From Orobanche coerulescens (Eukaryota; Streptophyta; Magnoliopsida; Lamiales; Orobanchaceae), in contig JAWKAU010000208.1 in assembly GCA_033398695.1 (NCBI GenBank), forward strand, positions 65,305 through 129,304: a stretch of 64,000 nucleotides of DNA. The letters run 5' to 3'. Below, piece by piece: positions 36,515-47,584 of the stretch. Under the pieces are notes generated by a model that saw only the letters and a list, made by a program, of their open reading frames with translations, searched no databases and had not been told where the DNA came from. A program made the position numbers and the translations under genes. Numbering within the stretch: the first letter of the stretch is position 1; the number at the start of each line of letters is the position of its first letter.

Positions 36515-37122
36515 TTAGGTTTTAGTCTGACGAGAATAATATTCTACAATTAATAATTCATTTATTTTCAAACCGACCCATTTACTATTTATTATTTGAT
36601 TTACTATTCCTTTATATTGGAATAGGTCAAGGGTCAAATGGTTTGGTATTTTCGCATGAGGGGAAGAGTTGAGAGAATTTTGAATCAGAGTTCTGGATTC
36701 TTGTTTATCCTTCGCTGTAATAATATCTAGAGGTTTGCAACGATAACTTGGTATATCTACTATACGCCCATTTACTAAAACATGTCTATGGTTAACTAAT
36801 TGACGGGCTGCAGGAATAGTCAAAGCCATACCTAATCGAAAAAGGATGTTATCCAAACGCATTTCAAGTAATTGTAGTAAAACTTGACCTGTTGATCCCT
36901 TAGCTTTTCGTCATGAACGTATTTAAGTAATTGTCGTTCTGTAAGACCATAATGAAAACGCAACTTTTGTTTTTCTTGTAGGCGAATACGATATTGAGAT
37001 TTTTTAATGAAACGCGATTGATTTCTAAGATCTTCTTCGGCTTTAGGCCATTTATTAGTTAGTCCTGGTAAAGCCCCCAGGCGGCGTATTTTTTTGAAAC
37101 GAGGTCCTCGGTAACGAGACAT
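36515..37122 (-). pseudogene. rps4: rps4 (ribosomal protein S4), plastid-derived, one frameshift
   Basis: The N-terminal half from ATG 37122 reads '[20 protein letters not shown]' and continues to 'ERQLLKYV'. A small deletion near 36915 shifts the frame. The C-terminal half (36862-36515) reads '[19 protein letters not shown]' and ends normally at TAA 36515. The combined length equals plastid rps4 (about 200 codons). In the plastid, S4 binds 16S rRNA in the small subunit. This copy cannot make the full protein. Confidence 0.95.
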
Positions 37123-37134
37123 AAAGACTCCTTA

Positions 37135-37461
37135 TTCTTTTTTTAAATTTCATTTTTTTATTTTACAGAATAAATCTAAACTAAAACTGAACTAAATGAA
37201 GCGAAGTTTACTGAAGTAGTGTACTTGTACTCGAATACTAGAAATAAGAATATAGAAGAGTGAAATAAGTTGGATCAATATAAAAACTTTCGATTATTAT
37301 AATAAATATAATTTTATATAAAAAAAGATCCTTTATCCTGGTATAGTTGGGAGTTCCTATAACTTAATCAATTCGTGTATTTTGGAAAAGGGTAGATTTT
37401 TAAATATTATTTATTTTTTGATTTACAAATAAAGATTATCAATTTTGGAAAAATAGGAAAA
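37135..37461. other. Plastid rps4-trnT spacer
   Basis: AT-rich spacer located as in plastomes, upstream of rps4. No gene. Confidence 0.7.
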
Positions 37462-37534
37462 AGCCGGCTATCAGAATCGAACCGATGACCATCGCATTAC
37501 AAATGCGATGCTCTAACCTCTGAGCTAAGCAGGC
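37462..37534 (-). tRNA. trnT-UGU: trnT-UGU, plastid-derived copy
   Basis: The minus strand reads GCCTGCTTAGCTCAGAGG, anticodon loop 'ATTTGTAAT' (UGU) and GGTTCGATTCTGATAGCCGG. It differs slightly from the usual plastid sequence in the acceptor arm and T-arm. Confidence 0.93.
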
Positions 37535-37935
37535 CTATATAATAAAAATTATCTTCGAATAGAAATTCCATACACTAAAAAAAATAAAACAAAGAATAGA
37601 ATCCCTAATTTGCAATAAATATTGAAATTTAATATATTATTATATATTTATATAACGATATATAATTTCTTTATAATAATTCTAAATTCCAATACAATTA
37701 GAATATTATTCTATTTGATAGTAAATATGAAATATTTTTAGATATTCTAATTGTGTTTTTGATTTACATGACATTTTAAATTGTTTTTATTACATTTCTA
37801 TCCTATATATATATATATATATTTATTTATAATTTTATATTTAAATTTATTTTGAATTAGATTAGATTAATTGGTTATAACTAATTAAACATTCTTCATT
37901 TTTCATTCATAAAGGAGGAAGTTAATAAAAAAAGA
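37535..37935. other. Plastid trnT-trnL spacer
   Basis: Very AT-rich sequence (TATATA runs at 37805-37822) in the position of the plastid trnT-trnL spacer. No gene. Confidence 0.7.
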
Positions 37936-38481
37936 GGGGATATGGCGAAATTGGTAGACGCTACGGACTTAATTGAATTGAGCCTTAGTATGGAAACTTG
38001 CTAAGTGATAACTTTCAAATTCAGAAAAACCCCAGAATTAAGAAAAAGGGCAATCCTGAGCCAAATCCTATTTTATCAAAACAAAGTTTAGAAAACGAAA
38101 AGTTGATAGGTGCAGAGACTCAATGGAAGTTGTTCTAACAAACAGAGTTAATTGGGCTGGTAGAGAAATCTTTCCATTGTAACTTCAGAAAGGATGAAGG
38201 ATAAACGTATCTATTGAATACTATATAAACTCATTAATAATGACCCGAACCTATATCTGTTTTTTGAATATTAAAAAGAGAAGAATTGGTGCGAATTTCT
38301 TCTATATTGAATAAAAAATATTCATTCATCAAATCATTCACTCCATAGTCTGATAAATCTTTTAAAGAACTGATTGATCAGACGAGAATAAAGATAGAGT
38401 CCCATTCTACATGTCAATACTGGCAACAATTAAATTTATAGTAAGAGGAAAATCCGTCGATTTTAAAAATCGTGAGGGTTC
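37936..38481 (+). pseudogene. trnL-UAA: trnL-UAA with group I intron, truncated in its 3' exon
   Basis: The 5' exon (37936-37970) reads GGGGATATGGCGAAATTGG and on to 'acgctacggactt'. The intron begins 'aattgaattgagcc' and keeps the conserved 'gggcaatcctgagcc' and 'ggtgcagagactcaatgg' blocks of the plastid group I intron. The 3' exon starts near 38465 and stops at 'gtgagggttc' (38481), where nuclear foldback sequence begins. The T-arm and acceptor 3' strand are lost. Confidence 0.93.
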
Positions 38482-39081
38482 TTTTAATATTTTTTAATAA
38501 ATTTACTAATTTCCGAATTTTTTAGATAGTTCAGAATTTTTTAGATTTTCTAATTTCCGAATTTAAAATAACTTTTTTTTTATTTTTCAATATTAATATT
38601 CTAAAATTAAAAATAAAATTACCGATTTTTTAATATTTTTTAATATTAATATTAATATTAATATTCGGAAATTTTTAATATTTTTTAATAAATTTACCAA
38701 TTTCTGAATTTTTTAAATAGTTCAGAATTTTTTAGATTTTTTAATTTCCGAATTTAAAATAAATTTTTTTTTTATTTTTCAATATTAATAGTCCAGAATT
38801 AAAAATAAAATTACCGATTTTAATATTTTTTTTAATATTAATATAGTTCAGAATGTTTTTGTTTTTTTTTTATTTTTGCAGTTTTTTTTAAATAAAAATA
38901 AATAACTTAAGAAAATCTGAATTTTGGCCACCTAAGCAAAAATCTGTCAGCTAAGCAGATTTAGTCCACAAAATTACAATTTCGGACCATCTTTGCCAAT
39001 TTTTGAAAGTTGTGGACTAAAAATCACATGTGGAACAAACGCGGGCTCAACGTCTCACTCCTGCCATAATTTTGGACCAAA
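38482..39081 (-). repeat. Right arm of the foldback element
   Basis: Its outer 360 bases are the inverted copy of 34428-34783. Its inner part (38482-38720) repeats the AT-rich 'ttaatattttttaataaatt' and 'ccgaattttttagat' blocks once more, making this arm longer. Confidence 0.88.
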
Positions 39082-40038
39082 CTTGCCATTCTCCCGTTAA
39101 TTACCCTGAAAAGAGATATATTTCAAATTAATTTACTTTATTTGATGGGAACATCACAAGTAGTGATAGAAGAACCGTTTTAATGTTTCTGGACACGGTT
39201 TCAGTTATGAAACCAAAATTATGAAAAACTGCTAAATATACCCGGCTGGTGGCAGGTTATTGTTTACATATTCTTGTAAGATAATTGGATGGATCTAACG
39301 AAAAAACTGGCGTAGTATGCTGAATTGAGGTGTTTTATCGATATTTTGAAGGAGGAGGTCAGGTGTTTCAACAAAATTGCTTATTGATGTAGTGGATGAG
39401 ATTGCTATTCGATATTTGGAAAAGGGGCATCTTTGAAGAATTTTGAAAATAAATATGTGCTGACGATTTTTAGGATGAGTCGAGTTGTGTCTTATCAGAG
39501 TCGGCCACCTGCAATAGTCACAGCTACGCAGTGAAGCACGTCGTTTTTTGGAACTAGCAATAGTCACTATAGGATTAGACTAAGTCATGAAGATCAGATC
39601 TTTCGAATAGAAGACTTGAAGACAGTCCCTCCGTATCTAAGAAGTTTTGGCATTATCAAATAGGAGGAAATTATTGGGATAAACACAACCTGTTTTGTAA
39701 TCTCCATCATACAGCAAGAAGTCTTCAGAGTCGGCAATTCGCCTAGTACGGAAGCTGTTGGGAAAGGTCGTACAGCATATCCATACAGCAAGAGATCTTC
39801 CTACAGAGTCCGATCCTACAATGCCTATATCTTTATCTAGCAGAAGTTGAAGAGAGTTGGATACAGCAGCCTGGCTGTAGGAGTTTTACTTAGGAAAAGT
39901 ACAACACATCTAACAGGACTGAAGAATAGCTTTAAACCGTTGTGAAATAAATTTTATTTATTCAGAAATTATTCACGGTTAAAGCAACATTTATTGCTGA
40001 TAGGACAGCATTTAATGTGGCCGAAAGAGATAACAATC

Positions 40039-40302
40039 TGAACGTGCTGAAGAGCATTTAATGCAAAGTCGAAAAGAATGTCTGAAGCATTAAATGCGAA
40101 TCGCCTTTAATTCGAACATTCTGCAGACGCCAATCAGAGACGTCTAAATCTCTCCGACCGCCTGATAGCTACATTTATAACGGATCTATTTCTAAGGTTA
40201 CAAATAGCCCCAAACAAGAGGATATTGCTCACTTACTGAATCTCGTGCAATACATCTGACAATTAGCTCTGAGAATCAAGCTGAAAAAGAGCAGTACATT
40301 TC
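40039..40302. repeat. Direct repeat, copy 1 (copy 2 at 40499-40758)
   Basis: 'gctgaagagcatttaatgca' through 'agctgaaa-agagcagtacatt' is shared at high identity, with about 460 bases between copy starts. Confidence 0.9.
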
Positions 40303-40498
40303 GTGAGCATACAACATTATCAGAGCGAAGAAATATACAGTCCTCAACGCAAACAGCACAGCATACAACAATCGCTCATCAAAGCATACAGCTGCTGTTT
40401 GAACTTGTTCTACCATCTTTACCGTTGAGATCAATCTTAGCCTTATGTGTACTAAGTCCTTGATAGTTCCGACCTATGTCTGAAGAATAGCATTGAAC

Positions 40499-40758
40499 GC
40501 GCTGAAGAGCATTTAATGCAAAGTTGAAAAGAATGTCTGAAGTATTAAATGCGAATCGCCTTTAATTCGAACATTCTGCAACCGCCAATCAGAGACGTCT
40601 AAATCTCACCGACCGCCTGACAGCTACATTTATAACGGATCTATTTCCAAGGTTACAAATAGCCCAAGCAAAAGGACATTGCTCACTTACTAAATCTCGC
40701 GCAATACATCTGACAATTAGCTCTGACAATCAAGCTGAAATAGAGCAGTACATTTCCT
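40499..40758. repeat. Direct repeat, copy 2
   Basis: Second copy of 40039-40302, differing by scattered substitutions. Confidence 0.9.
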
Positions 40759-41166
40759 TGTAACTGTCACTGAAGCTCTTTTTTCTTGTAGTGATAAAAT
40801 ATATGTGTCTTATTTATATTCCGTCCTTACTGTTTTCATTTATAACTGTAATTTATAGTATACACCGTGAAAAACCTGTACGCATCAAGCAAATAGGAGA
40901 ATACTTAGTTGCTGTATTTACAACAACTCAATCTTAGTCTTCCTCTACGCAATAACATCAAAAAACATACAGCTTATTGTATTCTCCCTTTCTAAGCTGT
41001 TTACTGTATATTCTGTGACCAACACCGGTCATTCATAGTGCCGAGGCGAGCTCGGTCTTATTAGTGCTGGGAGAGTCGGCCATTCATAGTGCCGAAGCGA
41101 GATCGGTCTTATTAGTTATGTGAGCCAAAAAATATAGCCGATCCAAGTTCTATTGATAATACTTCT

Positions 41167-41824
41167 TCAGATACATGGCATTCCAAGGATAAATAAATTT
41201 TTATTTGGTAAATAAACGATGTTTGGTGTTATGGTTCCTTTTGGAATACATATTTTTTTTATTTTTATCGTTCGTCTTGGGCTTTTACAATTTGTAGTAT
41301 GATGCCCGATTTTTAAACACTTACCATATTGGGATATTTTCAAATTTAAGGATTCGTTTTTATTGCTTGGTTTGAATCCTAAACCTTGTTTGTTTAACGA
41401 AATTTTTTGCACTGAAAGTGATTTTTCAAAATTGTCATTTCCACAAGAAAATTTATTTGTTAAGTCTTTAAGTTCTTTTTGAACTTTTAGTAAATCATTT
41501 TTCAATTTACTCTTTTTCTAAACATAGAGAATGATCGTTTTCAATTAATTTTCCTTTTTCTTGAATTTTGGAGATTTTATCTTTCAATAATTTATTTTTA
41601 ATTTTAGGGGAATTATTATCTTTTAACGCATTTTGAAAATCCATATGTAAAGATTCGAAAGCATTAAATAGTCCATCGTGGGATGAGGTACTTATCTGGG
41701 TTTCGTCGTCACTGTCGTCGTAAGAACTCCTTGCCATGAGTGTGAGATTATTTTAAATATTATCTTCTTCATCCTCTTCGTCACTCCATGTGGCTATAAT
41801 TACTTCCTTCTTGGAAGTCGAGCC
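41167..41824 (-). pseudogene. Ty1/copia gag remnant
   Basis: The minus strand reads 'KKEVIIATWSDEEDEEDN', then 'MARSSYDDSDDETQ', a Lys-rich coiled stretch, and a zinc-knuckle-like 'KCLKIGHHTTNC' in which the first Cys is missing. This acidic and Cys/His pattern is usual in copia gag. The 5' part is cut off at 41825 by a gypsy LTR, and no protease, integrase or RT follows. Confidence 0.68.
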
Positions 41825-42660
41825 TGTAACACTCTCAAGTTATTCAGGGTATATTACAGCGCTGTGAGCCCCGCCGTGGGACCCACAAGATTTGGCATAC
41901 GCGGAACTATGAACTTTGACCGATATGATCTAAACATAATCCAGTGGAAAACAATAAAATTGACAACTAAGACAATATTCGATAAGACAAAAATACAATA
42001 TATCGGGGATCAATCCCAAGGCAACACCGGCCACAACAACATGAACGTCTGAAATATCACTCGAGTGTTCAAACCATTTCAAGTACAAGTAAACTGAATG
42101 TGACAAAGTACAAACACAGACAGAAACAAGACACAGCATCACTCTTGTCCATCATCTTCGTGCCGACCCGGTACACACCTTTCTCCCCTCCTGGATCCTC
42201 AAATACATGAAAAGTATTTCCCCCAAAAGGGGTTAACCGTCGAATAGCTAGTACAAGTATATCGAATATGAAACACAATACTTCTCGACAATAAAGTAAA
42301 TATAATCATCATTTCATCAAACTCAAGACTAGTATTCCGGAATAACTAAATCTCATAGCACTTCATTTCAATACATACGTAATTAACCGGGGAACCGCAC
42401 CAAAGGCAACGGAACCCTCTGAGGCTCCGTCACATCCTCCCAGAGTGGTTAACACAAAATATTCGTGGAACCGCACCAAAGGCAACGGAACTCTCTGAGG
42501 CCCCGTTGGACCCTCCCAGAGTGAATATATACAGTCATACAATTCATATGTTTCACTTTCAAAGTCGAGAACGTACAATCACAAACATATACTTTCCTTT
42601 GAGACATCGATATTTCTATATATTTTGTATGCATGTGCATACCAATTGACCATTCACCTT
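41825..42660 (-). repeat. Tekay-like LTR fragment
   Basis: It begins TGTAACACTCTCAAG and contains 'gccgtgggacccac', matching the outer edge of the Tekay-like LTRs in this window (TGTAACACCCC ... gggacccacc). Two copies of a unit with 'ggaaccgcaccaaaggcaac' lie at 42400-42520. It has no primer site on its left, so it is solo or truncated. The right end is approximate. Confidence 0.65.
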
Positions 42661-43442
42661 TTTCTTCCTCCTCACAAAAAACCTCAACATCATGTTCATA
42701 TTAAACCTGAGAGGATCTATATCCTATTTTTTATCTTGTAAAGAAAGAAAATAAAAATATGTTATTGTAGTTATTGATTTCAAAGCCAGATCTTTCCCCG
42801 ATAGATCAAACTCTATTGCTACTACATCAAACACATGAGCATCCTCACCACAAGAACATAGAGCAAGACTACGAAATCGTGGATCAAGTGAAATAACATT
42901 ATCTTTCTTCACTTGAGCATCCTCAAACAACATTATCTTTCTTCACTCCCTCAAAAATTCGGCTATTTCGGCTAAGGCTGGAGAAGATCAAAGATTCAAT
43001 TGTCCGGGTAGGACAAATTCAAGCATTTGATAACTACGAAAACCTCGTGAATGCGATTAGAAGCGCTGGTAAAGAAGATATGAGCACGCTCGTGTGTGAT
43101 CACCCAACCATGGTTCCATATGATGAAGGAATGGATCAAGGACGTGTGGTTTGTGACAAATGTAAGCGTCTGATAAAACCGTGCGTCATGTATCAGTGTG
43201 ATGGAATGTTACAGGTTAGGAGAAATGATTGGAAAACAATAATATCACAAATAAGTGTAGTTCTTGAATAACCATGTCAAGAATGCTGGGTTTTTTCTTT
43301 ATGATTAATGTTTGTATCGAACACAAAGACCTGTCATGACGCTTGAGCCATGAGCCCACCTTTTTTGTATGATTAAAATGGATATTACATCATTTTTACA
43401 GTAAAATTGTAAATTAAAAAGATGTCGCCAAATGAACGAGTT
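42661..43442 (+). other. Unassigned interval with a possible broken exon (42940-43271)
   Basis: A plus-strand frame open from about 42960 to 43271 reads 'RLEKIKDSIVRVGQIQAFDN' and onward to 'VVCDKCKRLIKP', with a CxxC pair and a later Cys. I recognise no family. Composition is more gene-like than the neighbouring AT-rich repeats. A 30-base block 'aacattatctttcttcact' is duplicated just upstream (42895-42950). It may be a decayed host exon or an unknown transposon protein. Confidence 0.3.
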
Positions 43443-43514
43443 GCCCCTATAGCTCAGTGGTAGAGCGCCAGTCTTGTAAACTGGAGGTCTGTAGTTCGAT
43501 CCTGCATGGGGGCA
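43443..43514 (+). tRNA. tRNA-Thr (UGU), nuclear type
   Basis: 72 bases, GCCCCTATAGCTCAGTGG ... ATGGGGGCA. Acceptor (7 bp, one G-T), D-, anticodon (ccagtcttgtaaactgg, UGU) and T-arms all fold, with A box TAGCTCAGTGG and B box GTTCGATCC. A Pol III terminator TTTTT follows at 43520. It differs from the plastid trnT-UGU at 37462-37534. Probably functional. Confidence 0.9.
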
Positions 43515-43749
43515 ACAAATTTTTCTTTTTTTTTTTATTAATTATTATTATTGTTTGCACTTATTTCCAATTTTGCATTTATCACCATATTATGTCATCT
43601 TTCTTTTCTGCCTTCAAGCCCAAATCATTTTCTTCTCATTTGTTACCGCAAGGCTATATTGCGTTTGTTGTTATGCTTTAATTTGTTTAATAGTTAAATT
43701 ATGGTTCTGATTTGATTTCATTATAAAATTATTTAGGCATAAATTAAAA

Positions 43750-45010
43750 AATATTCGGGTCTGGACCGCCGGTTCCGGAATTCACATTTTCTATTTTTTT
43801 TAGTTGTTTAATCAAAACACTACTAGATAAAAATTATTAAAGCATAAATTAAAATAACATACAAACAAGTAAAAAGAGAAAACATTACAAGTAGCATAAA
43901 TTAAAATCCACGCAGTTCGATTACATTTTTAATGCTTCCTAGTTCTCGTTCGCCGCCGATCGATCACTTTCGGTGAACTCTTCATTTTCGCTCTCATATA
44001 CATCATCCCAATCAATTTCTTGATCTCTAAGCTCCGCCTTCGACCAATCATCAAGTAACATTGTGGCTTCAATGTTTATTGGTTTCATCGTTGATCTTCT
44101 TTGGTCTAACATTAGTTCGCTAGTACTAAAAGCTTGTTCGACGGAGACGGTAGATGCGGGGATGACAAATAACTCCTTCGCCATGATAGAGAGAATTGGA
44201 TACTCCGTTCTCTTTGACCACCAGTTCATCACGTCGATTTGGAGAGTACTATCTTCAACACTAAAAGCAAAACGACAACCCAAACACATATCCAATTAAC
44301 TATTACATTGCCCCCTAGGAAGTTCATAAGATCTATCTTGGTACATGTTATTTAATTGTTGAACTAATGTATCTAATGAGTTTAAATCAAGTGGTATAAG
44401 TGAAGAGGTAGTAGTGGAAATTGGCGTTTCATTTATATTAAGATCACTACCATAAATCATCCTATATTCGGAAAAAAGAGTCATTAATGTTCTTTCTAAA
44501 TCATCTTTTATTTGGGAAACATTAGGAATATCAAATGAAACTAATTCTCCACCAATGTGTATATGTAAAAAGTCCATTTGCTTGAAAGCACCATAATATA
44601 TATCTAACATTCGACAAACACCATCATATTTCCATTTAGGATCTAAACATTTAGCTACTAAGAAAACATCCAGAATATATGAAAAATATTTTAGCCATTT
44701 TTACACCATAAAATAAATCACATCTTGCAAATTTGATCTAGTAAAACAAGTCTTAAAACTAAGGGCAATATACATGCAATGTTCCAACACACGTTCAAAT
44801 ACTTTATGGTCTAGACGAATCAAATACTTCATTAACTCGTTCTTTTTATCAAAAGTTTGTCTCCTAATTCGCCTAAGCATAGTACTTCTACTATTTTTTT
44901 GCATTAGGACAATATGCATCTTTTATAGATAGTTCATAACTTTTTTTATCGGCAAATTTAAAAGGTAGTTTTTCCATTGCACAATACCTAGCCATAACAT
45001 TTTCGGCATG
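43750..45010 (-). pseudogene. hAT transposase remnant
   Basis: At 44295-43939 the minus strand reads 'WWSKRTEYPILSIMAKEL' and 'PASTVSVEQAFSTSELMLD', the C-terminal hAT dimerisation domain. At 44610-44296 the preceding segment reads 'MLDIYYGAFKQMDFLHIHIG' and ends 'RSYELPRGQCN'. Near 45000-44925 'MEKLPFKFADKKSYE' resembles the segment after the BED finger. Stops and deletions separate the pieces, and the catalytic middle is missing. 'ccggttccgg' at 43770 may mark the 3' terminal region. Termini and target duplication were not found. Confidence 0.78.
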
Positions 45011-45324
45011 ACTGTTGATACGTGCTCTTGGAGGCGCCAGATCAGAGTTGCGGATTTTTTTTAGGGAGCGGTGTAGTAGTAGAGAGCCTCAGGATTGGGT
45101 TGTCTCGGTTAACTTTGACCTAGAGCAGTGCATTTTTTTGTGTGGTTTGTTTTTGACAAGGAGTTGTGCGCATAGTCAACCTCTCTTCTGTTACAGCAGC
45201 GTTCATCGAGAGTGTAATAGCCATAGTCCCCTTAGGTAAGTCTCATGTGAATTAAGTCATGGGCTCAGATATAGTTTTGAGCTTTTTCGAATCATATGAT
45301 TCTTTGTATATATCACTCAATATC

Positions 45325-45456
45325 TTGTTGTGCACTAAGTTGGGGGTTTTCACGGAAACAGCCTCCATACAGTACAAAATAAGGGCATGGTCTGCGTACA
45401 TCTTATCCTCCCCATACCCTGCTCTGAGCGGGATATATAATGGGTATGTTTGATTT
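45325..45456 (+). mobile_element. SINE 3' part (Au-like)
   Basis: 'cggaaacagcctccatacag', 'ggtctgcgtacatcttatcc' and 'tccccataccctg' followed by 'gggatatataatgggtatgt' match the conserved 3' half of Au-type plant SINEs. The tRNA-derived 5' half was not recognised upstream. Confidence 0.55.
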
Positions 45457-45499
45457 AATTTTTTATATATATAATTATAGTTTCATATTGAAATATGTC

Positions 45500-45600
45500 T
45501 TTTTCCCGATAGTATAGGGCTATGCTAATCCCCCCCCCCCCCCCCTCTCTCTTGACAAAAAAGACCAAAATGTCTTTTTTGTCCCTCCCACTTTTTTAAA

Positions 45601-45631
<31 letters not shown>

Positions 45632-46137
45632 ATACTTTTAATTTTTTCAATTTTTTACTGATATTTTTTCGATAATATTTTTACTAATTTATAAATTTAT
45701 TTCTATACAATATATTTATATTTAAAAAATATTTAGAAAATATGTTCGAACAGATCTAGATTCAACCGATCTAAGAATTTCAAGAAAATTTAGAGAAAAC
45801 TTCAGATTATATATTATTATCTTGATATATATTATTATTATTATTATTAGCTACCAATTGAGTTGTCATTTCAAAGTCTTTCAAAAAAATAGTTCCTTAA
45901 CCTGTATCTACCTATTGAATTATCATTTCAAAGTCTTTCACCAAAATAGTTCCCTAATCTATACTATCTATTGAATTGTCATGTCAATTATTTTTATTAT
46001 TTAGTAGTCTTGTTTGGCTATAAATAGGGAGTGAAGAAGAAATATAACTCATCATCTCTCAATATTTTCTTCTTAAATTTCTCATGTAATATCACTTATT
46101 TGTTCACATTTCTGAAACACTATTCTGTTTATAATAA
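45500..46137. other. Low-complexity interval before the MULE gene
   Basis: It contains a C-homopolymer of 16 (45530-45545), an (AC)n(AT)n microsatellite at 45602-45630, and AT-rich DNA with two copies of 'tcatttcaaagtctttca' near 45868 and 45930. 'ctataaatag' at 46018-46027 could be a TATA box for the gene starting at 46138. Confidence 0.55.
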
Positions 46138-46247
46138 ATGGAAGAATATAATTCAGCGAATAATGGGAACATGTCGTGTGAATTTATCACTGATCAGGTA
46201 CGACTTCGTGTAGATATCTTTTTTTTTTTGTGTTTCGTCATTTTTTT

Positions 46248-46282
<35 letters not shown>

Positions 46283-47584
46283 CTCTTTTTTCGTATAAAT
46301 ATATTTTTCTGTTTTGCTCTTTTCATTTAATTAGTTTAGTATATATATTGCTCATTTAATCAGTTTTACTCTTTTTATTTTTTTACAGATTTTTAAAAGT
46401 AGAGATGAGATGTTAGATTGGGTGAGGACGACCGGAAGGAAAAATGGATTCGTCATAGTTATTGATAAATCCGCAAAGAAAATAGGTAACAAACTCCCGA
46501 AATGCACTCTAATTTGTGAAAAGAGAGGAAACTATCAACCACCAAGATATTTAAAAAGTGGAGAAACTTTAAAAAGATGTACTAGTACAAAAAAAATGGT
46601 TGTCCATTCTCTCTACGAGGTGTACCGATTCCTCCAGATGGTATTTTGTGGGGAATTACTGTTGTGTGCGGAGAGCATAATCATACCCCAGCACAATATG
46701 TAGAGGGTCATGAGTACACATCAAGACTAACACGAGATGAAAAGTGCATTCTGAGTAAAATGGCTGAGATTACTGCTCCTCGGTTTATTCTGAGCGCCTT
46801 GAAGGAACGTGACCTATTTACAATGCAGTACAAAGCAAAAGGAAGGACAAAAAGGGTTTATTAAGCAACGTCCAATATGCTTTATCTCAATTAATTCATA
46901 AAGGTAATTAAGTTTTTCCCAACGCACATCACATTATCTGCATATGGCACATAAATAAAAATGTCATGAAAAAATGCAGTCCCTTCTTAGGTGCCGAATG
47001 GACTAACTTTAATCAGTCTTGGCACAAAGTTTATATGTCATCTGATATGGGTTCTTTTGAACATGAATGGAAGTTGTTGATAGATAAATATAAATCGTAC
47101 CCGAAAGTGATAGAATATCTATGGTCAACATGGTTATTGCTTTACAGTGATCGATTTGTCTACGCTTGGACGAATAATTATATGCACATCGGATGTCGTT
47201 CAAGTCAAAGGTATTATGTTATGTACTTAAAATACTAGTATTTATCCATCTTGATTTCATATTCTAACACAATATTATAAATTTTCAGGGTAGAGTCAGC
47301 CCATTCAAGATTGAAAAAATATTTGGGTGATACGATGTCTTCGATCGACACATCTGTTGAAAAAATCGACAAGATGTTGATTCTGGAATTTGGAGATATC
47401 AAAGCATCATTTGAAAGGTCGCGTATTATGAGATGTCATGATTTTAATGATGAAATCTATGAAAATTTACTAGGCTGCATATCCTTGGAGGCACTCCACC
47501 TGATCTCTAATGAGTTGAAGAAGGTCGATGGACAATATCTGGACAATTGTAATTGTAGTTTCAAATTTGTATATGGTTTGCCAT
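46138..47584 (+). pseudogene. MULE transposase (FAR1-like), N-terminal and middle part, interrupted
   Basis: Exon 1 (46138-46197) ends 'EFITDQ' at a GT donor. The intron 46198-46388 holds a (TA)16 run. Exon 2 opens 'IFKSRDEMLDWVRTTGRKNG' and carries the FAR1-like zinc-binding region (LICEKRGNY, then after a one-base shift GCPFSLRG, VVCGEHNHTPAQYVEGHEY). Most of the catalytic DDE core is missing between 46905 and 46960. Coding resumes at 46966 (FNQSWHKVYMSS, RFVYAWTNN), crosses an intron 47211-47288, and continues 'VESAHSRLKKYLGDTMSSID' to 'FVYGLP', the SWIM-like region. There the gag-only retrotransposon array has inserted. Confidence 0.85.
46250..46281. repeat. (TA)n microsatellite
   Basis: An uninterrupted run of about 16 TA units in the first intron of the MULE gene. 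Confidence 0.95.

Larger units (their letters stand above)
39082..41160. other. Repeat-derived DNA, LTR-like, class not resolved
   Basis: No coding match. It includes a direct duplication (40039-40302 and 40499-40758), a TATA-like 'catttataacgg' in each copy, and two copies of a 49-bp block at about 41030-41118 containing 'attcatagtgccga' and 'tcggtcttattag'. It may be LTR and leader of the copia relic next to it, but the ends were not found. Confidence 0.4.
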
